Below, piece after piece: positions 1-6,405 of a stretch of 64,000 bases of DNA. The first letter of the stretch is position 1. Every line of letters begins with the position of its first letter. Source of the DNA: a virus; the IMG/VR virus record IMGVR_UViG_3300021440_000003, positions 1 through 64,000 of that record, one strand, 5' to 3'. The translations under genes were made by a program, and so were the position numbers. Below the pieces are notes generated by a model that was given only the letters and a program-made list of their open reading frames with translations, made no database searches and was not told the origin of the DNA.

Positions 1-193
1 AAGCCTTCAGACCAAGCCAAGCAAGCCCAAACCAAGTCAAACCTCTACTGTCGAGACCCAAAAAACGCGCAGATGCAAGCTCATTTTGGCATCTTCCGAA
101 AATTAGCCTTGCCAAAAGGACGCTGTTTTACACAAAAAACTGTCATTTTGTAACAAGATGTAACGCTAAGTTGGGTTAGTACTCACTATCGAC

Positions 194-202
194 TTATCCA
201 CA
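194..202 (+). promoter_or_regulatory. Consensus DnaA box
   Basis: TTATCCACA matches the high-affinity DnaA box consensus at every position. Imperfect copies lie at 229-237 on the other strand and at 428-436. If functional, it would let host DnaA act at this region, although the phage also encodes its own primase-helicase and polymerase. Confidence 0.55.
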
Positions 203-211
203 ACCCCCCTT

Positions 212-453
212 TATAAATCAACAACTTATTTGGATAAAGGTAGTAAGTCAGAGGTCAAAAATCGGAAAACAAAATAGTCAAATAGTTTGTTTTGATTCAA
301 GAAAACAGTGACTTAGAAGCCCAACTTTTGACTTCGGCAAGTGTTTTAGGGAAGAAAAGTCATTTTTTTTTCGTTCTGATTTCCCTCCTTATACGATTTT
401 TCAAAACACCTCTCGGATTTCCACTTGCTATCCACGTAAGTTGTTGATTTATA
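212..453. repeat. 17-bp inverted repeat, arms 212-228 and 437-453
   Basis: TATAAATCAACAACTTA at 212-228 is exactly the reverse complement of 437-453, with about 208 bases between the arms. Each arm lies beside a DnaA-box-like sequence. The arms could be paired binding sites for an initiator or regulator. No role is known. Confidence 0.7.
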
Positions 454-476
454 TAGACCCCCAAAAAAATCAAAAA

Positions 477-495
477 ATGCACCATTTTGGTGCAT
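477..495. promoter_or_regulatory. Palindrome, 8-bp arms
   Basis: ATGCACCA and TGGTGCAT flank a three-base TTT centre. On the minus strand the hairpin is followed by a T-rich run, so it could terminate leftward transcription. No leftward gene lies to its right, so an operator is the other reading. Confidence 0.45.
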
Positions 496-526
496 CGCCC
501 GATTTTCCTACCACACCCGACTTGCA

Positions 527-589
527 CTGTCAAGAAATTTTTGCTTCCTGACAGTTTCCTGTCATTTTTCACCCTATCTAGTATACTAG
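527..589 (+). promoter_or_regulatory. Candidate early promoter with operator half-sites
   Basis: A -10-like TATACT at 582-587 sits inside a perfect 12-bp palindrome CTAGTATACTAG (578-589). CTGTCA/TGACAG half-sites occur at 527-532, 549-554 and 559-564. The last two form an inverted repeat where a -35 would lie, and no good -35 consensus is present. The arrangement suggests a regulated rightward promoter for the gene at 607 and the operon after it. Confidence 0.45.
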
Positions 590-606
590 TATCGGGTACT
601 GACCCC

Positions 607-1158
607 ATGTTCACATCCAAAGTACCCCACTTGCACCCCGCCAACTACCACACAATCCTTACACTTGCCCAACGAACCAAGGGCAAACCCAACTACTCAA
701 AGAACCACAGACTGGTAATCACACCCACATCCGTGGAAGTGCTCTTGCATCACACCAACATCCTGATCTACCACAACGACAACACCCTCACCATAACCAA
801 TGGCGGGTGGGATACCCCTATGACCCGGGCATACCTGCGGGCTTACACGGACCACCCCCACCTTGCCCTGGACACACCCACCCGCATAACCCTCACCTCC
901 CCGGCCATCGTGCACCGGCCCAGATCCGACTTCACGAAGACAGTCCGATCCGCCAAAGTGCCCGAGGCCATGAAAGGGATGAGCCGACAATTCCAAGACG
1001 GCCCCTACTACCTGCGAAACCTTGCCCAACCCGTCACCAAAAGGAGCTACGCCTTACGACACCACTACCGAGACGCCTTCAAGCACAAGGAAGTGCCCTA
1101 TACCGGCCCTGAGATCTTCATGGGCGAACCGGGCTACATCCCGCTTACCCAAGCCTAA
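607..1158 (+). CDS. Conserved phage protein of unknown function
   Basis: The product has 183 residues and no domain I can name. A central stretch rich in H, N, T and I (about 60-80) runs into a GW-x-TPMTRAYLRAY segment, which resembles a motif seen in small phage proteins of unknown function. The C-terminal half is basic. I chose the ATG at 607 because it follows the promoter-like palindrome. An upstream in-frame ATG at 487 would place the palindromes inside the gene. It is the first gene of the rightward block. Confidence 0.7.
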   Translation: MFTSKVPHLHPANYHTILTLAQRTKGKPNYSKNHRLVITPTSVEVLLHHTNILIYHNDNTLTITNGGWDTPMTRAYLRAYTDHPHLALDTPTRITLTSPAIVHRPRSDFTKTVRSAKVPEAMKGMSRQFQDGPYYLRNLAQPVTKRSYALRHHYRDAFKHKEVPYTGPEIFMGEPGYIPLTQA

Positions 1159-1178
1159 AACCCAAAAAGGAACCAACC

Positions 1179-1790
1179 ATGTCCGACCAACTCACCCCCG
1201 CCCAAGAAGCCCTTGCCGCCCCCTACGTGGCCAAATACACCGCCATTGGCCTGCGTACCACCCCCGAGAACACGCAAGACCGCACACTTGCAGCCAAGGC
1301 CGCTGAAGCCTTCTTGCGGGCTGACACCAACTTTGACCAGTCCCGCCCCTGCATCCACATCGACACCGCGTCCGACCCCGACCTCACACTTGCCCTCGGC
1401 CCCGACCACAAAGGCCAGGACATGAAGGCCATGTACATCGTGACCGGGACTTGGCCCCACTTGGTTGCCCTTGCCAAGAAATTCACAGGCAAGAACGACG
1501 TGTCAGACGCCTTCTGTGTCTCGCAGTACGCCGCCCACGCCCCGGCCCATGCCACCTTCATGCGGGACGTGCTTGGCGTCAAGGGCATTGACGTGCAGAC
1601 TGACGCCTTGGATGGCTTCTCTCGGCACTGCGGCGTCACCTTGATCTACGAAAAGGCCATCTTCGTTGGCGACCCACCTGTGGCCTTCAAGGAAACCGCC
1701 GATGGCAAGCTCGACCCGATCTACACGAACGCCGAGGCCCATCAAGCAGGCTTGACCACGCCTGAAGGCTTGCCCTTGGCCGATGCTTGA
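1179..1790 (+). CDS. Hypothetical protein
   Basis: This is a soluble acidic protein of 203 residues with no recognised motif, signal peptide or membrane segment. The start is preceded by AAAGGAACCAACC, a spacing and sequence also used before the MoxR gene. It lies in the early operon between the unknown gene at 607 and the MoxR ATPase. Confidence 0.7.
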   Translation: MSDQLTPAQEALAAPYVAKYTAIGLRTTPENTQDRTLAAKAAEAFLRADTNFDQSRPCIHIDTASDPDLTLALGPDHKGQDMKAMYIVTGTWPHLVALAKKFTGKNDVSDAFCVSQYAAHAPAHATFMRDVLGVKGIDVQTDALDGFSRHCGVTLIYEKAIFVGDPPVAFKETADGKLDPIYTNAEAHQAGLTTPEGLPLADA

Positions 1791-1798
1791 CACAACGC

Positions 1799-1828
1799 CC
1801 CACAGGACCGCCAAGAACGGCCTGTGGG
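1799..1828 (+). other. Intergenic hairpin
   Basis: CCCACAGG (1799-1806) pairs with CCTGTGGG (1821-1828), and CCG/CGG extends the stem inside. No U-run follows, so it is not a classical terminator. It may be an attenuator or an RNA-processing element. Confidence 0.4.
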
Positions 1829-1835
1829 CCTCCAA

Positions 1836-1979
1836 ATGACCCTTGGCAAGCCCAAACCCCCATCCACCATCTCCAACCGCTGGCTGCCCCTTCCATGCGG
1901 CTCCACGCCCCAAGAGATGAACCCAGTCGGCAAGCGCATATTCGCCAGACTTGCCAAGCTGTGGAAAAAGCGAATCTAA
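1836..1979 (+). CDS. Small protein, divergent member of the tetrad family
   Basis: This 47-residue ORF begins M-T-L-G-K-P, close to the M-R-L-D-K-P leaders of the repeat genes downstream. Its basic C-terminal part places V, I, L, W and I at residues 31, 35, 39, 43 and 47. It ends 11 bases before the MoxR start, whose ribosome site AAAGGAACCC overlaps its stop. It has no tetrapeptide repeats. Family membership is inferred from leader, size, spacing and position. Otherwise it is unknown. Confidence 0.45.
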   Translation: MTLGKPKPPSTISNRWLPLPCGSTPQEMNPVGKRIFARLAKLWKKRI

Positions 1980-1990
1980 AGGAACCCACC

Positions 1991-3025
1991 ATGTCCAAAC
2001 TCTCCATCGAACAATCCGCCCAAGCCATCCTTGCCTGCCCCGCTGTGACTTTCTCGCTCGAAGGCCCGCCCGGAGTCGGCAAAACTCACGGCATCTCCGC
2101 CCACTTGCGCGAAGCTGGCTACACCGTTCACATCATGCCTTGCCAGAACATCCCGGCCGAGGACACGGCAGCCTTGCCTGTGGTCAAGAAAAACGGGACT
2201 GTGGACTTCGCTACCCCCGAAATGTGGCACCCCGCACCCAAGACGGCCTTCATCCTTGACGAGTTGTGGAAAGCCCCGGACGACATTCTCAACGCCTTCT
2301 TGCCCATGGTGCACGGCTTTCCCCGCACCTACATGCACCATGAGTACCCCGAGGACACCATTGTTGTCGTGACCGGCAACGCTGCTGAGTTCCGTGTGGG
2401 AGACAAGTTCAAACCGCACATGGGCAACCGAGTGGTGTCCATCGAGGTGGATGACCCCACACTTGCCGAGGCCACGCAAGTCATGCTTGACCGGGGTGTG
2501 GATGCTCGCATCATCGAGTGGGTGCGTGTCAACCCGCAGGCTTTGAAGTCTTTTGATCCGCAGGCTCAGACGAGGCCCGAGACGGAGTTGATGAACTACT
2601 ACGGGTACGACCAGCGCCACCCCAAGCGCAAATTCTGCTCGATGCGCAGCTTGGAGCTTGCCTCCAACGTCATCAAGTCCGTGCCCGAGGGTGTGCGCCA
2701 GTCCTGCTTGCAAGGCGCGATCGGCCAGAAAGCCGCTTCCAACCTTGAACACTTCCTGCGCGAATCCGCAGAGTTCATCCCGCTTGCTGACATGGTGGAC
2801 GGGACCGCGAAAGTGCCCAAGCAACTGTTCGATCGACGGCTTGCTGCGATCACCGCAGCGTCCGGGCTTGACGAGAGCAACTGGAAGCAGCTGCTCAAGT
2901 ATGCGGAGCGACTTGGTTCGGAGTTGAAGCAAGTGTTCCTGCTGAACGCGAGCCGCAAGAAAGTGAGTGCCGACTTGCTGGTGAAGTCCCAGACGTGGCG
3001 AAACGAGCTTGCCGTGATTCTTTGA
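1991..3025 (+). CDS. MoxR-type AAA+ ATPase
   Basis: This 344-residue AAA+ protein has Walker A GPPGVGKT at residues 25-32 and Walker B FILDE at 87-91. The domain order fits the MoxR/RavA group, ATPases that usually work with VWA-domain partners to remodel proteins or insert metals. Its likely partner is the VWA protein at 4101. I chose the ATG at 1991 because of the ribosome site before it; in-frame starts near 1787 would run through an intergenic hairpin and another small gene. In this phage the ATPase-VWA pair is separated and flanked by tiny repeat genes. Confidence 0.88.
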   Translation: MSKLSIEQSAQAILACPAVTFSLEGPPGVGKTHGISAHLREAGYTVHIMPCQNIPAEDTAALPVVKKNGTVDFATPEMWHPAPKTAFILDELWKAPDDILNAFLPMVHGFPRTYMHHEYPEDTIVVVTGNAAEFRVGDKFKPHMGNRVVSIEVDDPTLAEATQVMLDRGVDARIIEWVRVNPQALKSFDPQAQTRPETELMNYYGYDQRHPKRKFCSMRSLELASNVIKSVPEGVRQSCLQGAIGQKAASNLEHFLRESAEFIPLADMVDGTAKVPKQLFDRRLAAITAASGLDESNWKQLLKYAERLGSELKQVFLLNASRKKVSADLLVKSQTWRNELAVIL

Positions 3026-3035
3026 CGAAAGGAGG

Positions 3036-3053
3036 GCCGGGCGCAAGCCCGGC
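3036..3053 (+). other. Strong hairpin with GCAA tetraloop before the first repeat gene
   Basis: GCCGGGC (3036-3042), loop GCAA, GCCCGGC (3047-3053) is a perfect 7-bp stem with a GNRA loop. It lies between the stop of the MoxR gene and the ATG at 3059, right after a GGAGG sequence. It would separate that Shine-Dalgarno from the start unless folded, so folding may bring them into register. No U-run follows. Confidence 0.5.
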
Positions 3054-3058
3054 TTGCC

Positions 3059-3211
3059 ATGAGACTTGACAAGCCGAATGCTTATGTGTGGGACCAAGTG
3101 TGGGGCCAAGTGCTGGACCAAGTGTGGGACCGAGTGTGGGGCCAGGTGCGGGACCGAGTGCTGGACCAAGTGTGGGACCAAGTGCGGGAACGAATCAGGA
3201 GCAAACCATGA
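3059..3211 (+). CDS. Tetrapeptide-repeat small protein, A1
   Basis: The product has 50 residues: leader MRLDKPNAYV, nine tetrads of the W/L/R-D/G-Q/R-V or I type, then RSKP. Valine or isoleucine falls at residue 10 and every fourth residue to 46. The codons for I-R-S-K-P carry AGGAG, placed to act as the ribosome site of the next gene, and CCATGA makes a 4-base stop/start overlap with it. Function is unknown; I do not recognise the family. The W-rich repeats with alternating D and R look structured rather than disordered. Confidence 0.75.
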   Translation: MRLDKPNAYVWDQVWGQVLDQVWDRVWGQVRDRVLDQVWDQVRERIRSKP

Positions 3212-3396
3212 AACTTGACAAGCCTGGTGCTTATGTGCGGGACCGAGTGCGGGGCCGAGTGTTGGACCAAGTGTGGGACCAAGTGTGGGGCCAAGTGCTG
3301 GACCAAGTGTGGGACCGAGTGTGGGGCCAGGTGCGGGACCGAGTGCTGGACCAAGTGTGGGACCAAGTGCGGAACCAAATCAGGAGCAAACCATGA
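3208..3396 (+). CDS. Tetrapeptide-repeat small protein, A2
   Basis: The product has 62 residues: leader MKLDKPGAYV, twelve tetrads and RSKP. Its last eight or so tetrads match A1 almost base for base, so the pair differs mainly by three added units. The start overlaps the previous stop by ATGA, and its own end repeats the AGGAG-CCATGA junction. Confidence 0.75.
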   Translation: MKLDKPGAYVRDRVRGRVLDQVWDQVWGQVLDQVWDRVWGQVRDRVLDQVWDQVRNQIRSKP

Positions 3397-3635
3397 AACT
3401 TGACAAGCCTGGTGCTTATGTGCTGGGCCAAGTGTCGGTCCGAGTGCGGGACCAGTGCGGGACCGAGTGCGGGACCGAGTGCGGGACCAAGTGCGGGACC
3501 GAGTGCGGGACCGAGTACCGTACCAGATTCGGGACCGGGTGTGGGGCCAAGTGTCGGGCCGGGTGCTGGGCCAAGTATGGTACCCAGTGCGGGACCAAGT
3601 GCGGGACCGAACCAGGAGCAAGCCATGAGACTTGA
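3393..3635 (+). pseudogene. Tetrapeptide-repeat gene A3, shifted by one missing base
   Basis: The leader MKLDKPGAYV and the first tetrads are normal. Near 3451-3455 GACCAAGTG has become GACCAGTG. Translation then enters the C-G-T-K/E frame and stops at 3635, 11 bases into the next gene. Restoring one A would give VRDRV-type tetrads ending R-S-K-P with the usual ATGA overlap. It could be a decayed copy, an off state of a slipping tract, or a functional 80-residue variant. Confidence 0.65.
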
Positions 3636-3771
3636 CAACCCGAATGCTTATGTGCGGGACCACGTGTGGGACCAAGTGTCGTACCTAGTGTGGGACCAAG
3701 TGCGGGACCGAGTACCGTACCAGATTCGGGACCGAGTGTGGAACCAAGTGCGGGCCAAGTTATGTATATAG
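3625..3771 (+). CDS. Tetrapeptide-repeat small protein, A4
   Basis: The product has 48 residues: leader MRLDNPNAYV and nine looser tetrads (SYLV, PYQI, WNQV) ending L-C-I. The V/I/L spacing of four is unbroken from residue 10 to 46. A PYQI tetrad with the same bases occurs in the shifted A3 copy, showing common descent. It ends TAG without the R-S-K-P junction, and the next small gene starts 26 bases on. Confidence 0.7.
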   Translation: MRLDNPNAYVRDHVWDQVSYLVWDQVRDRVPYQIRDRVWNQVRAKLCI

Positions 3772-3796
3772 TGGTGGACCAAATCAATACCAAACC

Positions 3797-3943
3797 ATGA
3801 CACTATCCAACCCATACCGGCCCGGCCACTGGTCAGCGATGACAGCCCGTATCTACACCCTAAACAGTAACCTCTGGTTCTACACATCCCATCGCACATG
3901 GACCCCAGTGTGGGACCAAGTACGAGGACGAATATGTATCTAG
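3797..3943 (+). CDS. Divergent tetrad-family small protein, A5
   Basis: This 48-residue protein begins M-T-L-S-N-P and ends VWDQVRGRICI. The middle has lost the repeat sequence, yet L22, L26, V38, V42 and I46 fall in the same four-residue phase as the repeat copies. W27, W35 and W39 match the W phase, including the same three positions in the member at 6099. This argues that it is a real, conserved protein. Function unknown. Confidence 0.6.
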   Translation: MTLSNPYRPGHWSAMTARIYTLNSNLWFYTSHRTWTPVWDQVRGRICI

Positions 3944-4146
3944 GCGAACACAACAGGCACACCGTAGAACGGCTCAGCAGCAGAGTCTTATACGCATTGT
4001 TGGACATAGCGACCGATCAGATACCAAACCACGTGTGGAACCAATCCACCGAGATCACCTGGCAAGCCTGCTACCTAACAACCTCAACCATAAAAGCATC
4101 ATGTTTACTCAAGACGACCTCTCCAAACTCACAAAATCCCTCGTGA
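3934..4146 (+). CDS. Divergent tetrad-family protein, A6, overlapping the VWA gene
   Basis: The product has 70 residues and starts M-Y-L-G. It overlaps the previous gene by 10 bases and the VWA gene (start 4101) by 46. L14, V18, L22, A26, I30 and V34 keep the four-residue phase, with R or Q one residue before several of them and W35 and W43 in the W phase. The last 20 residues lie over the VWA start and look like an out-of-frame extension. Confidence 0.5.
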   Translation: MYLGEHNRHTVERLSSRVLYALLDIATDQIPNHVWNQSTEITWQACYLTTSTIKASCLLKTTSPNSQNPS

Positions 4147-5324
4147 CCCGCTTGCCACACATCGAACCCTTCCTGTTCGTCATACCTATGCGTGTCCTCT
4201 CACCCGAGGAGTACCAAGCCAAGATCCCCGCCCACCTCCCGCAGACGGCGGCTTGCACCTCGACCGAGTTCCTGTTCCAGTCGGAGTTCATCGCCCAAGC
4301 CCCCGCCCCGCAGCAGCGCGGCTTGATCTTGCACGAGATTCTGCACGGTGCGTTGGAACACTTGTCCCATCCTTGGCGTGACAAGACGATCACCGAGGAG
4401 TCATTCTTCCGCTTGCGCAACATCGCCCAAGACGTGGTGGTGGAGAACTTCGTGGCAGAACTGTCCGAAGCCGACCAGCCGGGGGTTAAACCTGCCGACC
4501 GGTACATTCAGAACTTCATGCCCTTGCCCGACAGCTACGCCAAGTACAAGGGCTGGAACTGGCGTGATGTGTACGAGGACTTGCGCTCTCAAGCCGATGT
4601 GCAGCCCAACGATTCATTCGACCACCACGGATACGGGGACGACAACACCCCCGAGGCCGCGCAAGCCCGAGCCGAGGCCGAACGCTTGTGGAAGTCCGCC
4701 CAGAAAGCCTCCGAAGCCGCCCGCCAAGCACTGGCTGGAAACGCCCCCGGCATCGACAACATCGCTATCACAGCGGCTGCCGAGAAGGTGCGCTGGCAAG
4801 ACACCCTTGCTGACTTCCTGCAATCCATCCCCAGCCCCGAGCGCAAGACTTGGACCAAGGTGCGCCGCCGCCCCTTCTGCACACGCCAAGAGTACCGCCC
4901 GTCCAAGACCGGGGAGCAGCCCGCCCTTGACCACGTGTACCTGTTCGTTGACACGTCCGGCTCCATGCACGGAACCTTGGCCACTGTGGCCGCCGACATT
5001 CTTGGCCTGATGCGGGCCGTCCAAGTCAGCACACTGGAGATTGTGTATTACGACGTGGGGGTGCAGCGCCGGGACGTGATCGACTTCGACGACATGGAAG
5101 GCTACACCATCACCTCCATGCCCGGAGGCGGAGGCACTGCCGTGCGCCCTGCCATGGAAGAAGTGGTTGGCAGCCCCGACTACGTGCAAGGTGCTCCGTT
5201 CGTGGTGTTGACCGACGGATACGACGATTACAACATCGGCAGCTTGCCCACCGGCCCACTTGTCTGGCTGTCCTATGAGAAGCCCGTAAACAGTGACCGG
5301 GGTGTGTCCTTGCTGGTCAAGTGA
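4101..5324 (+). CDS. VWA-domain protein with HEXXH metallopeptidase-like domain
   Basis: The product has 407 residues. An N-terminal region with a zinc-type motif HEILH (78-82) is followed by a linker and a C-terminal VWA fold with MIDAS motif DTSGSM (284-289) and a later LTDGYDDY. This matches the putative metallopeptidase plus VWA-like architecture (DUF2201 type). Such proteins pair with MoxR ATPases, here at 1991. The ATG at 4101 was chosen because earlier in-frame codons lie inside the small gene at 3934. The partner or substrate is unknown; the flanking tetrad genes are obvious candidates. Confidence 0.85.
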   Translation: MFTQDDLSKLTKSLVTRLPHIEPFLFVIPMRVLSPEEYQAKIPAHLPQTAACTSTEFLFQSEFIAQAPAPQQRGLILHEILHGALEHLSHPWRDKTITEESFFRLRNIAQDVVVENFVAELSEADQPGVKPADRYIQNFMPLPDSYAKYKGWNWRDVYEDLRSQADVQPNDSFDHHGYGDDNTPEAAQARAEAERLWKSAQKASEAARQALAGNAPGIDNIAITAAAEKVRWQDTLADFLQSIPSPERKTWTKVRRRPFCTRQEYRPSKTGEQPALDHVYLFVDTSGSMHGTLATVAADILGLMRAVQVSTLEIVYYDVGVQRRDVIDFDDMEGYTITSMPGGGGTAVRPAMEEVVGSPDYVQGAPFVVLTDGYDDYNIGSLPTGPLVWLSYEKPVNSDRGVSLLVK

Positions 5325-5331
5325 GGCTTAC

Positions 5332-5496
5332 ATGAGACTTGACAAGCCGGATAGAGAGGTGTGGGACCAAGTGCGGATTCCAGTGCGTATACAAGGGCGA
5401 TACCAATTGGTGCACCAAGTGTTGGACCAAGTGTGGGTCCAAGTGCGGGACCAAGTGTGGGACCAAGTGCTTGATAAACTAAGGAGTAAGCCATGA
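5332..5496 (+). CDS. Tetrapeptide-repeat small protein, B1
   Basis: The product has 54 residues: leader MRLDKPDREV, ten tetrads and RSKP. The early tetrads are irregular (RIPV, RIQG, RYQL) and the later ones regular. It starts just after the VWA stop and overlaps B2 by ATGA, with AGGAG inside its final codons. Confidence 0.72.
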   Translation: MRLDKPDREVWDQVRIPVRIQGRYQLVHQVLDQVWVQVRDQVWDQVLDKLRSKP

Positions 5497-5753
5497 GACT
5501 TGACAAGCCGAATAGTTGGGTGCTGGACCAAGTGTGGGTCCAAGTGCGGGACCAAGTGTGGGACCAAGTGCGGAACCAAGTGTGGGGCCAAGTGTGGGGC
5601 CAAGTGTGGGACCGAGTGTGGGGCCAAGTGCAGGGCCAAGTGTGGGACCGAGTGTGGGACCAAGTGCGGGGCCAAGTGCAGGACCAAGTGTGGGGCCAAG
5701 TGTGGGGCCGAGTGTGGGGCCGAGTATGGCCCCTAATTAGGAGCAAGCCATGA
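5493..5753 (+). CDS. Tetrapeptide-repeat small protein, B2, longest copy
   Basis: The product has 86 residues with eighteen consecutive tetrads between leader [10 protein letters not shown] and IRSKP. V or I occupies residue 10 and every fourth residue to 82 without a break. It shows how far the array can expand while staying in frame. A slight excess of R and K near the end is the only charge bias. Confidence 0.75.
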   Translation: MRLDKPNSWVLDQVWVQVRDQVWDQVRNQVWGQVWGQVWDRVWGQVQGQVWDRVWDQVRGQVQDQVWGQVWGRVWGRVWPLIRSKP

Positions 5754-5848
5754 GACCTGACAAATCGGATGCTTATGTGCGGGGCCAAGTGCAGGGCCAA
5801 GTGTGGGTCCAAGTGTGGGACCGAATCGAAGGCAGGTATGAGACTTGA
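5750..5848 (+). CDS. Tetrapeptide-repeat small protein, B3, short copy
   Basis: The product has 32 residues: leader [10 protein letters not shown], four tetrads, then EGRYET. The end reads through the next start in the other frame and stops after 11 shared bases. AGG in the G-R-Y codons is the only ribosome-site-like sequence for B4. Confidence 0.65.
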   Translation: MRPDKSDAYVRGQVQGQVWVQVWDRIEGRYET

Positions 5849-6020
5849 CAAGCCGAATGCTTATGTGTGGGACCAAGTATGGTACCCAGTGCAGGACCTG
5901 GTGCGGGGCCAAGTGTGGTACCCAGTGTGGGGCCAAGTGCAGGACCAAGTGCAGGGCCAAGTGTGGGTCCACGTGCGGGTCCAAGTGTGGGACCGAATCG
6001 AAGGCAGGTATGAGACTTGA
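5838..6020 (+). CDS. Tetrapeptide-repeat small protein, B4
   Basis: The product has 60 residues: leader MRLDKPNAYV, eleven tetrads including WYPV twice, and the EGRYET ending shared with B3. The identical last 30 or so bases of B3 and B4 suggest duplication of the junction. It overlaps B5 by 11 bases. Confidence 0.7.
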   Translation: MRLDKPNAYVWDQVWYPVQDLVRGQVWYPVWGQVQDQVQGQVWVHVRVQVWDRIEGRYET

Positions 6021-6102
6021 CAAATCGGATGCCCGAGTGCAGGACCTGGTGCGGGGCCAAGTGTGGGTCCAAGTGTCGGACCTAATCAGGAGCAAGCCAT
6101 GA
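6010..6102 (+). CDS. Tetrapeptide-repeat small protein, B5, short copy
   Basis: The product has 30 residues: leader MRLDKSDARV, four tetrads and RSKP. It ends with the standard AGGAG-CCATGA junction into the divergent member at 6099. Confidence 0.65.
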   Translation: MRLDKSDARVQDLVRGQVWVQVSDLIRSKP

Positions 6103-6251
6103 GACTTGGACACCGGAATCTGGCCTCATGGAGCAGACTAAGAAGCCAGATATTGAGTATATCCGGTGATCTATCGTGGAATAAATCATCTACATTTATA
6201 TGGTCAGACGTGTGGCTTAAAGTATGCAAACGACTCAATAGCAAACCATGA
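6099..6251 (+). CDS. Divergent tetrad-family small protein, B6
   Basis: The product has 50 residues, begins M-R-L-G and ends with the repeat-type tail S-K-P and CCATGA. The centre is rich in S, L and I and has no tetrapeptide repeats. Even so, residues 10, 14, 18 and so on to 46 read S, L, I, S, S, S, I, V, V, L, and W11, W27, W35 and W39 sit in the W phase. Base composition is more A+T-rich than the repeat copies. It links the repetitive and non-repetitive members. Confidence 0.6.
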   Translation: MRLGHRNLASWSRLRSQILSISGDLSWNKSSTFIWSDVWLKVCKRLNSKP

Positions 6252-6405
6252 AACTGGAAAACCTTACGCTAACATCCACTTGTGGGACCTTATCCGATAC
6301 CCAGTTATGGAACAAGTTGCAGACAGCATCCGCTCGCAAGCCCGAACTTGCACTAGGTACCGGGTGATTAGTGTGGTGTGGCAGAAAGTATGGATACAAG
6401 TATGA
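6248..6405 (+). pseudogene. Divergent tetrad-family gene B7, shifted near its start
   Basis: From the ATG at 6248 the frame gives only 39 residues, to 6367. One base missing in CTGGAAAACC explains this. After it, the next frame reads P-Y-A-N-I then WDLI, RYPV, MEQV and onward to WIQV, ending at 6405 with the ATGA overlap. The four-residue spacing holds across that frame. Confidence 0.55.

Larger units (their letters stand above)
1..606. other. Gene-free AT-rich control region, candidate replication origin
   Basis: No convincing coding sequence is present before 607. The stretch is clearly richer in A+T than the genes that follow. It carries a perfect DnaA-box consensus at 194-202, weaker 7/9 matches at 229-237 (minus strand) and 428-436, a long-range inverted repeat, a 19-base palindrome and a promoter-like cluster next to the first gene. 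This combination is typical of an origin plus early promoter region. The origin role is inferred from these elements only. Confidence 0.5.
3059..3771 (+). repeat. 12-bp minisatellite array A in four tandem genes
   Basis: The stretch is built from 12-base units of the form GTG-NGG-GAC-CAA, with GGC replacing GAC and CGA replacing CAA. They are grouped into four genes by near-identical leaders at 3059, 3208, 3393 and 3625. One unit equals one tetrapeptide, so adding or losing a unit keeps the frame. The same 12-mer is free of stops in several other frames, which creates long shadow ORFs on both strands. Confidence 0.9.
5332..6102 (+). repeat. 12-bp minisatellite array B in five tandem genes
   Basis: This second block of the same 12-base units begins 8 bases after the VWA stop. 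Near-identical leaders mark five genes at 5332, 5493, 5750, 5838 and 6010. Unit numbers differ strongly (10, 18, 4, 11 and 4 tetrads). Two junction types occur: the 4-base CCATGA overlap, and an 11-base overlap in which the upstream frame reads through to GAG-ACT-TGA. Confidence 0.9.

Noticed and set aside
1787-1990. Extended N terminus of the MoxR protein from 1787
   Set aside because: It runs through a hairpin and a small gene, and the ATG at 1991 has a clear ribosome site and gives a normal MoxR start.
3088-3771. Long ORFs with G-P-S-V or C-G-T-K repeats on the plus strand
   Set aside because: They are other frames of the 12-bp units. The leaders, ribosome sites, stop/start overlaps and divergent members all support the tetrad frame, so these are shadows, apart from the shifted end of copy A3.
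3059-6102. Possible CRISPR array
   Set aside because: The periodicity is 12 bases without unique spacers, and the units are coding. No cas genes are present.
3082-6113. Minus-strand ORFs with W-S-H-T or L-V-P-H repeats across both arrays
   Set aside because: They have no ribosome sites and no shared starts, and run through several genes and junctions. They arise because the repeat lacks stops in reverse.
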